Of a stretch of 64,000 nt of DNA, positions 52,094-61,084 are shown piece by piece. The translations under genes were made by a program, and so were the position numbers. How positions within the stretch are numbered: the stretch's first letter is position 1; the number at the start of each line of letters is the position of its first letter. Origin of the DNA: Eukaryota sp. TZLM1-RC (taxonomy: Eukaryota > Metamonada: BaSk clade); NCBI GenBank assembly GCA_040285825.1, contig JAUPSS010000002.1:1116001-1180000 (forward strand), written 5' to 3'. Below the pieces are notes generated by a model. It made no database searches. It had not been told where the DNA came from and saw only the letters and a list, made by a program, of their open reading frames with translations.

Positions 52094-53740
52094 GTGCCTG
52101 TTCTCTTTATCAGTTCTTTAAGCAGCCAGTTTCTGATTATATTGATGGACTGCTTGCTGGCCAAAATTTTTGCTGTACGCTTCCCTGAAGACAGTCGTTT
52201 TCTGACTCAACCACAATTATGGATCCAGTTTCTTGACCTTGTGGCGGTATCTGAGCCAAAAGTCAGACATCCATTCAACAGACCTGACAAAGGTCATGTG
52301 TATGAGAAGCTCCAGCTATCCTCTACATCATGGCCGTTTGCTGTCTTGTTCATGTCGAGAAAAGGTCGTAATCATGCGCTACCCACTAGTAGGCCTCTCC
52401 AACAACTAGTGGATGCAAAGTGCCGCCAGTTGCAAGGCAACTACCAGCAGCTCCCGGTCTTGTGACGTGGAAGCTCAACTTCTTCCGCTCGTATGCAGTA
52501 GGTCATAATTCCCCTGCACCAGCCTCTTATGCTGGCTCTGTACTTCACAACAATACGAACTTTCGGGAAGAGTGACCCTTAATCAAGGGAATAGTACCTA
52601 CATTTTCCGTCGCAGATTAATAATCCAAAACAACCTCGAGCCAGCCTTTCCGCATACCTTTAGACGACAGAGACTTACCCCTATTTCTAGTTTGAAGCCT
52701 GCTTTTGTTCCCTTTTCCACATTGGTTCTCAACCATTTTATCTCCAAAACACAACACAAACAATTTTGAAAAACCCATATTTATTGTTTGAAACAAAAGC
52801 TAATGACTGCGCCGTGTCTTCTAATGGTGATAGTGTCCGTATAACTTTCTCACCCCACCCAAAAGCAACACGAGTGAGACTGTCTGCCTTGGCTGATTAG
52901 AACTCCAGAGGGGAACTTGATTACTACGAAACCACTGGGAATAGAAAACAAACCCTGCAAGCCAAGGTTGAACAGTCAAGACTTCGCCAGAAACCTAAAG
53001 CTACTGAGTGGTAGGCACATGATGATGAAACGGAAATGGTGTTCTGGGCTATCGACCCCAACCACTCAAATCTATGTGGTTCCAGCATTAGAACACGTTC
53101 AGGGCCGACCGTTTCCAATATCTTCTTTGTACCAAAGTATCGAAAAGTCAATCTTTCCGTTTCACTGACACATCAATAGATGTTCATGACGTGCAGAAAT
53201 TGAACCATTATCTGCTTGAAATATCAACTAACGGTGACTATAAGGTCTATGAAGGTATCAACAAAAAACGATCATTGCTGTAGCAGCAATTACATCTGAG
53301 TGCTCGAAAAGCATTGATGAGAAACACACTTGACTTCTTTATAAGAAAACGGAAAAGATTCAGCTCAATTATCAACAAAGTGAAAAAATTTGCAAACGGT
53401 CGAGAAGTAAAGGTGTAGTTTGGCAATGGAGGTAGTGGTCCATCATGTCAAAAAGTGAAAACACCACGCAAGGCGTTTCTCAAGTTGCTTCAAGATCGGA
53501 GATGAATACATGGCATCTGCAAAGGTGAACTGCTGCAAGATGCTACACCAAAAGATCTATCAAGAAGTTGATGGTGAAGTTAAAGTTCACAACACCTATT
53601 TCAGTTGTCCCGAAGGTAATCCAGTTTGGTGTAAAGACATTTCTGCATCACTAAATCAGCTAGAAATTTCAATTAGTGGGCACTATTATGGAACCAGATT
53701 AGAAGCGTTCCAGAGACCACAAAGAAACTAGCTTCAAAGC
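52094..53740 (+). pseudogene. Third decayed Fanzor/TnpB-like gene
   Basis: Pieces in order: N-terminal LAKIFAVRFPEDSRFLTQPQ and LWIQFLDLV; RuvC-I-like EMVFWAIDPNHSNLCGSS (Asp codon 53054-53056); a helical part KLNHYLLEISTNGDYKVYEG then SARKALMRNTLDFFIRKRKR; FGNGGSGPSCQKVKTPRKAF (the G-G-----G--P region before RuvC-II); and 53510-53731 with CCKMLHQK, NTYFSCPEGNPVWCKDISAS, LNQLEI (zinc ribbon and RuvC-III, Asp 53636-53638). Many stops and shifts. RuvC-II itself (VDE) is not legible. Motif order supports the call, but each motif is weaker than in the 44-kb copy. Confidence 0.62.
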
Positions 53741-53762
53741 TACGTATTGTTCTAGAGGAGAA

Positions 53763-56198
53763 ATGGGCTCACTGAGATTGGTGGCCAATTATTCGCGGAT
53801 TCTAGAACGTCAGTGGACGATCTCACCAAGAATGACAGTTCTTGGAATAAGTTTGAAAACCATACTAGTAGACAAAATGCTGCCTCCCCTCCCCTCTTCA
53901 TTGTACTTGTGTAGTAATTCTAATGACCCTTTTCTATGGTTTTTTTCTTCCCTGTGGGTTAATTCAGACGAACATCTCGAATTAACTATACCTGATACCG
54001 TTATTTTACAACACGGTAGTCCCACTCTCTGGTTATTTACTGCTAGAGATCAGAAAATACGAAGACATTTGTCTAACAAGGTCTCTCTTCCTGCCATCCG
54101 TGATTCTTTCCTTACATCTTCTCAAAAGCTTTTCCCTTCATCATCTCCATCTTCACCTTTCGTCCGGTTTTTCACATCTGATAAGCCCACTACTTTGACC
54201 AAAGCTGAATTTAGAGCTAGAATCCTCAACCAAGATCCACACAATCCCTTACCAATAAGGTGTTGCTTTCAATTAAATGTTCTTGATTTCACATTTAGTT
54301 CATATTCCTTTTCTATAACCTACTCTTTGGCAGTGTCCGAAGAAGACCGTTTTCAATCGGAAGTCAACCAATCAATAAATAATCACCCTCAAATTGTTGA
54401 CGTCATTTCTCCCTACTTTAAAACCGCAATCACATCATCAAAGAAACTGATTGATTGGCTGCAGACGGTCAATCAGTGCGAAATCAAGTTTATTAAGTTT
54501 TTGTTCTGTCTAACCCAATGTAAGACTCTATATTTACTCTATCCAAGTGATGTTGTTTTGAACAAGGGCTCTTTTTCACCAGTTGAGATTCCAGGGTCAC
54601 CATTAATTAAACCTAAATTGGGGGATGTACAGACTGAATTGAAGACAAGGGAAAAAAAAGTGACGTGTAAGTTGGGATTGTGCTGTCAGTCTGATTTGAT
54701 TGATTCTGAGCTTTTCAACAGTTTTCAAACCAATTCAGAGCAACAGACGTCATCTTTTGAGCGTTTTCTTGTTGAATCTGCTAGAATGTATTATAGAAAA
54801 ACAGACCCTTATTTAATTAATGCTCGACTCTCCAGAATTCCTGCCACTATTTACAGAGATCTATTGAGAGTTTGTTCTCATTGTGGTGTTTTGGTACGAG
54901 TTTATGACTCAAAATTTAGAAAAGAGATTAGTTTGTCGAAACTTGAAAATTTGAATTCTGATAGGAAAATGTCGACAGTGTCTCCCAAGCTATCACAAGA
55001 TTCTAATCTTTTGACTTCGACAATTTCTGCCGATAAAAGAAAGTCATTGACTCTTTCCAGAATTGATGAATTAAGAAACGTTTCAGTTTCCGTTCTGGAG
55101 AAAAGAGCTCCCGGTGGTCAGACTGAAAATTTTGACAGCTTGACAACATGTCTTGAGTTGGAGAATTTTTCATTGAAATTTCCTCTTTTTTCAACAATTC
55201 CGACTTTTCATTGGAATAAATTTTTTAATCAAATAACCATCAATTCCTCCACTGTTAATTTCAGCATTTTCAAAGCTCAACCTCCCAAATTCAGAATTGT
55301 GTTCTTTACATCTTTGTTTTACGATATTCCAACGACCAACTCTTTCTTCCATAACCTCTCTATCGTCAGTCCTGTTGAAGTTGTTGCCATTGGTCTTCCC
55401 GGTCACGTGGGAACGGATTTTCCGTCTATTGACTTGGATAATTCTTTTTTGGCTGATGTTGGAATTGAAGCACTTCAAGAACTTATTAAACAAAACATTG
55501 TTGAAGATTTCCTTTTCAAAAAAGATCTTCCATTATTAATCATGTATGGGGGTGAAGCATGCCCCTTGGCTCTCTCCATTGCCACACTACTTTCACAAAG
55601 AGGGTTAGCTTTGAATTTGGTTGGCTTCATTGGAATCTCGCCCTTGATTCCCAATAATGTTTTACTTGAAAAACTTCAAAGTGCCTTGTTTGCTAATGTG
55701 GATTCTCATTTAAATTCTTCATTCACCCTTGATTTCTTCTCAAATGATTACTTGGCCAGGTCGCGAAGCACACACTTGGTGGCTGAGTATTTCAACTCGT
55801 TACCTTTTTCCCCTTGTCATTACCACTCACAGCTCTCAGGTCTCCAGAAGTCTGTTGACTCTTCCTTTAGTAATGTCATTAACAAGGTTAAGGAGATGAG
55901 GCTCTTACGATTACTACCAACATTGATAATTCAAGGTCAGTCCGGTCTATTTCAACCCTGTATTAATTCAACTGTGTCCCTTCTAACACAACTCGCAGGA
56001 GGTTCTAGCTTTGTTTGCAGTGATCCAGCTAACCTTTTTGTTGTGCGCTTAGACAAATTTATCTCTAGAGTCTGTCTTGAAAACCTTGATTCAGGAATGT
56101 TTCTTTTGGAGGAGTCTAGTACAGAGGTAGTGTCTTTGGTGACTGCTTTTGCTTTTAATGTGCTTAAGTATTTGTCAAGGAAGAGCAGTACTGTCTAG
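53763..56198 (+). CDS. Large protein with C-terminal alpha/beta-hydrolase-like domain
   Basis: 811 residues from ATG at 53763 to TAG. An internal ATG at 53877 (MLPPLPSSLYLCS) is an equally good start, because the first 38 residues lie right after the Fanzor remnant and may be transposon-derived. The N-terminal 500 residues are divergent with a Ser-rich middle. From about 520 the sequence follows an alpha/beta-hydrolase pattern: FRIVFFTSLFYDIP, VEVVAIGLPGHVGTDF, LPLLIMYGGEACPLALSIAT (nucleophile elbow position, here GGEAC, so no G-x-S-x-G) and LVGFIGISPLIPN, then LLPTLIIQGQSGLF. The missing serine suggests a non-catalytic fold. Orthologue not recognised. Confidence 0.6.
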   Translation: MGSLRLVANYSRILERQWTISPRMTVLGISLKTILVDKMLPPLPSSLYLCSNSNDPFLWFFSSLWVNSDEHLELTIPDTVILQHGSPTLWLFTARDQKIRRHLSNKVSLPAIRDSFLTSSQKLFPSSSPSSPFVRFFTSDKPTTLTKAEFRARILNQDPHNPLPIRCCFQLNVLDFTFSSYSFSITYSLAVSEEDRFQSEVNQSINNHPQIVDVISPYFKTAITSSKKLIDWLQTVNQCEIKFIKFLFCLTQCKTLYLLYPSDVVLNKGSFSPVEIPGSPLIKPKLGDVQTELKTREKKVTCKLGLCCQSDLIDSELFNSFQTNSEQQTSSFERFLVESARMYYRKTDPYLINARLSRIPATIYRDLLRVCSHCGVLVRVYDSKFRKEISLSKLENLNSDRKMSTVSPKLSQDSNLLTSTISADKRKSLTLSRIDELRNVSVSVLEKRAPGGQTENFDSLTTCLELENFSLKFPLFSTIPTFHWNKFFNQITINSSTVNFSIFKAQPPKFRIVFFTSLFYDIPTTNSFFHNLSIVSPVEVVAIGLPGHVGTDFPSIDLDNSFLADVGIEALQELIKQNIVEDFLFKKDLPLLIMYGGEACPLALSIATLLSQRGLALNLVGFIGISPLIPNNVLLEKLQSALFANVDSHLNSSFTLDFFSNDYLARSRSTHLVAEYFNSLPFSPCHYHSQLSGLQKSVDSSFSNVINKVKEMRLLRLLPTLIIQGQSGLFQPCINSTVSLLTQLAGGSSFVCSDPANLFVVRLDKFISRVCLENLDSGMFLLEESSTEVVSLVTAFAFNVLKYLSRKSSTV

Positions 56199-56772
56199 AA
56201 TTGTTGAATTTAATTTGTATATTAGAATATATATATGATTATTTAAATCTTCATTCTTTCTTTAATGTTTGTTTTCATATTTTTTTAGAAATAATGATAA
56301 ATGAGATTCAATTTTGTTGGTGCCCCTGGGCTTATTTAATTTGAGTAGAAAGTAAATCATCTTTGTCTCAACTTCACGACTTAAGGCAACAATAACTATT
56401 GGCCTTTTTTAAGTCTAAGTATACCTCCATATAACTACAGCATCCTAACAGCACATAAATATTTTGTCTTGGTAAGAGCTGTCATGCATCTCTGGAAGAG
56501 ATACTCTTGACATTTTAACTTAAAAATGACATTTTAAAAATGACATTTTACTTTACAGAGACTTTAGTGAGAGCAGCATTCAACACAGTTCTATAGCTAA
56601 ATGTAAAGATTCATCCTTCAAACAAGGGTTGATAAAAGGAAACACTAAGTGTATTGGATAAGTGATGCTAAACTATTGAAAAACATATATAGGTGAAATG
56701 AACCACTCTACCAAATACCAAAATGTAACAACCTTGTACAAATTGAAACAATGAAGCAGAAAGTTGAAAGAT
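56199..56772. other. Intergenic
   Basis: 3' flank of the hydrolase-like gene and 3' flank of the minus-strand ORFs at 56.8-57.2 kb. A short triplicated word, GACATTTTA, occurs at 56510-56550. No coding frame. Confidence 0.45.
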
Positions 56773-57173
56773 TCAAGCGGTGTCCTCAGTAGCCTCAACT
56801 TCTGGCAAGAGATAACTATAGAGAGTTTCCAGTAAAGCCATGTTTCTGTCACCTATGTCGTTTACTTCATCTTCACAGAACAATCGAATAGACTCAGCAA
56901 CATCTTCATGGGATATGGAACCCTGAGAAAGAATCGTCTCCATGTTGAATGTAAGGACAAGCTGAAATGCCATTTTTTTCAATTCTTCGTCAATGGCTTT
57001 TCATGTTGATCTTTCTTTCCATCTCCATTCGCATCACCACCGCCACTACCCCCACCACCCCCACTACCATTTTTGTTTGTTTCTCTACCAGCTTGTCTCA
57101 ATTCTTTTCTTATGTTTGTACTTTTAGATAGGTGCTTTCCTTTCCTTTTCAAATTTTGATTCTTTACACCCAA
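56773..57173 (-). CDS. Hypothetical basic protein in two overlapping frames
   Basis: Frame 1 (57173-56979, no ATG) encodes KNQNLKRKGKHLSKSTNIRK then a glycine-rich stretch and HEKP. Frame 2 (to 56773, first ATG at 56973) encodes IDEELKKMAFQLVLTFNMET then SISHEDVAESIRLFCEDEVN, ending TEDTA. HEKP in one frame and IDEELKKM in the next read like one protein split by a 1-nt shift or an unseen intron. I could not find an intron like those of RNASEH2A. No family recognised; possibly nuclear/nucleolar from the composition. Confidence 0.4.
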
Positions 57174-57936
57174 TCACTAATCACTATAATGTAGTCATGA
57201 ACACGTGTCGAGGTTTGTCAAACTTTTCCTTAATTTTCCGGATTAGCTTCATGTTAAGACCTTTTTGTTGGCCCTTGTTTGTTTCTTTTAATATTAAATT
57301 CATTGTATTTGGTTCAATAAGTGCCAAGTTTTCTTAACATATCTTTTGCATTAATATACTCAAACTTCATCTAAATTGGTTGATTTTGATTGTTTCCTCA
57401 TTTGAGAATCGGAAAAATTTTTGTATAACCGTTGCAGAAGTATTCATCTTACCGCTTCTTTGTCTTTTTCCATTGTTTCAGAAACCCAAGTGAAAAATTT
57501 TGTTCACCTTGAGTAAAGGAGTCAAAAAGGAGTGAATATTATCAATATCTTCTTTTTTGCGTTTTTCTTTGGTTTGTTTCCTCATCCTCATTGTTACTTC
57601 ACCTTTATCAATTAGAATTTTTGGACAGCAATCATCTTTGTTTAATCACTTTGAAACAGCTTGAATCAAATCATTCTTATTTGGATCTGCAGCCAGTAAT
57701 AAATCAGAATCTGATGATGCTAATTTTTCCATTGAGATGTCACTTTAATCAACATCCCTAGATTTTTTTGTTTTGTGATTATTTTGTACCAAACAGGTCT
57801 CTTCTTTTGAATTGAATTGAGATCAAATGTCCATTGGTTACAATCATATTGCCACACACAAAAAAGGAACTTCATTGGGAAGGATATTCTACGGGATAGT
57901 GCAGGTTTTTTCTTCAACATTATTCAAACAAAATTC
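57174..57936. other. Gap with unassigned minus-strand coding remnant
   Basis: 57185-57350 (minus) reads ENLALIEPNTMNLILKETNK, then GLNMKLIRKIKEKFDKPRHV and FMTTL before TAG. It has strong coding character but no ATG upstream and no identified family; it could be an upstream exon of the 56.8-57.2 kb gene. 57720-57920 (minus) is a further short frame cut by the hAT insertion. Confidence 0.35.
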
Positions 57937-58893
57937 TAAGGCTGTCCAAAGTTCGGTTCGGTTTGGTTCGGTTCGGTTCACGGTCCTCAATCTTGTGGAA
58001 CCTGAACTGGTTCGGTTTACGTAATTCACGAACCTGAACCTGAACCAGTCCGAACCGATTGAAACAATTGGTATATCATTTATTTTGAGAAACTCATCAA
58101 AAACTCGAAACACATTAAAACTAAAGGGTGGATGAGCACCATAGTCCACATTTTTTGGCTGGTTCAGTAAAATGATCTTCTTCATCTGATTGTTCAACAT
58201 TTGAAGTCACCAGCAGCTCTTCATTTTTTAACATTTTTTCAAAAGATTCGACATGGTGTTGGTTAGTTGGTGTATTCGGCAGTTTTTCTTTCCGAATTCG
58301 TGGATCTAATAAACCACTGACTACCATATCTTCATCTGCTATGAACTGCCAGTATCTTTGCATCGTTGCGAACATGAGACTGGCTTTTGTTAGGATCCAA
58401 TCCGAGGTCAAATCATTTTCTATGTGTTCAATTATATTGTCTTTCAGTTTAGACATATAGAACAGTGCAATCCCTTCTGAACAATATTTGAAACCAGAGA
58501 GTTTTGTAGTGACCTTATAAAAAGGATCTAAGAAACGGATGACTTCAATTAATACATTTCTCTCAATTAAAGATAATTGAAGTGTACGGAACGTTGGATC
58601 CCTCGATGTTTCTATTGTTACATCAATCACATTTAAATATTGTAGATATTTAATAGATATTTAATATTTGTAAACATCTTACAACAAGACTTCATGCAAG
58701 TGTTCTACCCATACAATAAGTTCTCATGGTATTATGGTTTATAATATACATCTTTATTTTAAGTTGAAATCCAAAAATATAGCAAATGCTATATGTTCTG
58801 GTTCGGTTCACGAAATCCTGAACCAGAACCGTTCAGGAGAATCGGTCCAGACCGGTTTGGACTTTTGAGCGAACCGAACTTTGGACAGCCTTA
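57937..58893. mobile_element. hAT transposon, 957 bp, perfect 23-bp TIRs and 8-bp TSD
   Basis: Ends are perfect inverted repeats (57937-57959 and 58871-58893, outermost TAAGGCTGTCC). They are flanked by the direct repeat CAAAATTC at 57929-57936 and 58894-58901. 8-bp duplications and a TARGG-type terminus define hAT elements. Subterminal copies of GGTTCGG/CCGAACC cluster at both ends (57950-58055; 58798-58865), as expected for transposase-binding sites. The interior holds a partial transposase, so this is an internally deleted, non-autonomous copy. Confidence 0.93.
58121..58630 (-). pseudogene. Truncated hAT transposase
   Basis: 169-codon frame: SLIERNVLIEVIRFLDPFYK then VTTKLSGFKYCSEGIALFYM (family L---L-PF---T--lSg--yptls), MFATMQRYWQFIADEDMVVS, and GLLDPRIRKEKL (the hAT aaLDPRyK motif). 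The N-terminal BED zinc finger and first catalytic region, and the C-terminal dimerisation domain, are missing. It lies inside the hAT element. Confidence 0.8.
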
Positions 58894-58901
58894 CAAAATT
58901 C

Positions 58902-59639
58902 CTTACATGGTTTTTATAGATTTTATGTTGTGATTTAATTCAAGTTTGATAAAATTTGTTGATTTTTGTTGGAGAGGGAATCTTAAACTGCCATTTAGAA
59001 ATTTTGCTGAATCCCATAGCAATTTAGCAATTTCACTAGTTTTTGACATTTTGCCTGATAGTTGAATGACTGTATTAATGTTACTAGCCATACATTTCAT
59101 TTGAGTCAACATTTCCAACCATGATTTTGTACGCAAACGAATAGATCTGGGTATAATTGAACTAGCTTTTGGCAAAACTTGATAGGTCTATAATGGAGAT
59201 TTTAGTGATTCACCTCTAGAATTCAAGCAAATATTGCTCACCAAGTAACCCAGAAAATCGGTATGACTGAAAAAGGTCATTGGCGATTGGTACAGTTTCT
59301 CAATGACACTTTGTGTTCCCATAAATTTAGGTAAAATTTTGGTACAACAAAATATGAAAAGACTATGTGACGGAGAGATTGCTTTCAGTCACCCAGGATT
59401 CTTGCACAAATTGTTGCAGAGTCGATTTCACATTGAGGCATCATTTTTTAACTTTTAAAATCTGCAAAATAAGAAAAGCTGTTCGAGTTTTGGTAATCTT
59501 GGCTAGTCATAATTTCTCTTTTTCATGTTTTAAATTTAATTTACCAAGTCCCGATTTTTTAGAATGATTAAATTGAAAGTGTAGAGTATGTGATCGACAA
59601 AATGTTATTCATTCTTCATAATTTACTCGTTTTTTGCTT
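58902..59639. other. Sequence flanking the hAT insertion; possible older transposon
   Basis: 58903-59175 (minus) encodes SIIPRSIRLRTKSWLEMLTQ, MKCMASNINTVIQLSGKMSK and AKLLWDSAKFLNGSLRF, which looks like the middle of a transposase-type protein. It ends at the hAT target site, so the hAT may have jumped into an older element. Family uncertain. The rest has only short frames. Confidence 0.35.
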
Positions 59640-60502
59640 CAATTTCCAAGCGTGTTGCTTTTAAGGCTGCAAAGTCTTTGGCGCCTTCCAAATTTGGAAT
59701 TAAAACTAATCATGGCACTTGACCCAACATAATGTTCGACTAGGCTCGTGCAAAGATGATAATCCCGTTTTCGCAAATTTTCTGTTAGATGCCCAAAACA
59801 GTTGCTCTTCGTGTTTAATCCCTCAAATTTATGGTCTTCTTTCAAATAATACCACATTTTCTTCTAGAATACGCCATCTCTGTTCTATTTGGCCTGATAA
59901 GGTTCCCAATAATTTGATTTGCGAATGTGTATCAAAAATTTCTCCAAATCATCTATTTAATTGTAAACACTTTATTACTTTCCGATCAAAAGTTCATGAT
60001 GCAGTTACTGATCAACTCTATTGTATGTCAAAGTCACACAGAATTGTTTCCTATTTAGAACCATTACTCTCGTTTGGTTGATGAAGATACTTTGAATTCA
60101 TTTGGTCGAAATAGAGGTGATTTAAAACATGAAGGTCTTGAAGGGACGACCATCATTACTGATGTGAGATCAACTGATGTGTGTAATAATTCTTTTATAC
60201 CGTTAGCTCAGTCAAGACACAAGAATCCGCTGCATGTTGCCGAAAACACTAAAATTGATAAATATAAAGCAAAGTTGCTATCCTTGAATGCTGAACCGCA
60301 TACTGTTTATTTCCTTTGTCCATGTCCTTTTTCCCAACATAGGTCCCTTGTTTTTATTGCTTTATCTTTCTTGGATGATTTTGTTCAAATTGTGAAACAA
60401 CGTACAGCAGATATGTTGCACAAAACGTTTTGGCAAAACAGAATTGTATTTTCAATTTTCAAAGGAGTTGTCCCTTATTATCTGCTGCTTTGTTATCTCT
60501 GA
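59640..60502 (+). mobile_element. Non-LTR family D copy
   Basis: 59719-60081 and 60074-60502 are joined by a small frameshift at the EPLLS/LVDED junction (near 60070). They encode LCSIWPDKVPNNLICECVSK, NHLFNCKHFITFRSKVHDAV, NRGDLKHEGLEGTTIITDVR, AQSRHKNPL and TFWQNRIVFSIFKGV. Very close to the copy at 38.5-39.4 kb, which has different lesions. Confidence 0.72.
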
Positions 60503-60900
60503 CAAGAGGGGATTTGGTTATTCCTGGCTTAAATGGAAGCTTCGCAATTAGATACCGTGTCTATTGACCCTTGTAATCCTTCGAAAAATATTTAATTAAT
60601 TCTGATGTCAATAGCCCTCTTTTTGCTTGGAAAAAAACAAAAATGCTAAATACGCAAAATCTACTCCTTCTGTCAATACAAATTCACTTGTTCAATTTAA
60701 TCTATGCCCGATTGTTCTTCTCTGCTCGGTTCCTGAGGTGATGCTGCTTTGACATTCCTTGAGAATTTCAGTGTAGCTGTAAAGGAAAGTACTGAAAAAA
60801 TAGCATGTATGTGTACTGCTGAAATAGGATTGAGATTTCAAGTTGTAAGGGAATGTTGAATTGATTTCTGGTTCACTGTTGCCTAAAGTCTATTGTAGTA
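60503..60900 (+). mobile_element. Family B-like non-LTR tail fused to family D
   Basis: TRGDLVIPGLNGSFAI followed by shifted KNKNAKYAKSTPSVNTNSLV and GNVELISGSLLPK matches the order of family B (RGDFILPGLDETIIF ... ENFKTKKYNERL ... 3' end) at 42.9-43.3 kb. Highly decayed. Confidence 0.55.
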
Positions 60901-61084
60901 AAGAAAAGTCTGATTTATTTTCCATTCATATTATATAAGCCTTAAGGCGCCAACACTGCTTCTTCCCTTTTTCAAAATAAATCAGCTTATATGAATATGA
61001 AATAAAAACTATATACAAATAACGAAATAACTATAATAAATACATATAATCGATATAATATAAATAATCGACATAAACTAAGAA
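60901..61084. other. 3' flank of the Ty3/gypsy element
   Basis: Contains an imperfect inverted repeat (TTCATATTATATAAGC near 60929; GCTTATATGAATATGAA near 60990). A 3' LTR should lie hereabouts, but its partner is outside the window, so it cannot be delimited. Confidence 0.35.

Noticed and set aside
56773-57173. A 31-41 nt intron joining the two overlapping frames
   Set aside because: The only GT...AG solutions (for example a 41-nt GTGATG...AAAG) lack the TGTTC donor and pyrimidine-rich 3' side of the RNASEH2A introns, so I left it as a split hypothetical.
57937-58060. GGTTCGG-rich stretch as a minisatellite or telomere-like repeat
   Set aside because: The repeats are confined to the inner sides of the hAT ends and are better explained as subterminal transposase-binding sites.
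60901-61084. Defined 3' LTR of the Ty3/gypsy element
   Set aside because: The 5' LTR is outside the window, so no direct repeat can be shown; the small inverted repeat there is not proof of an LTR.
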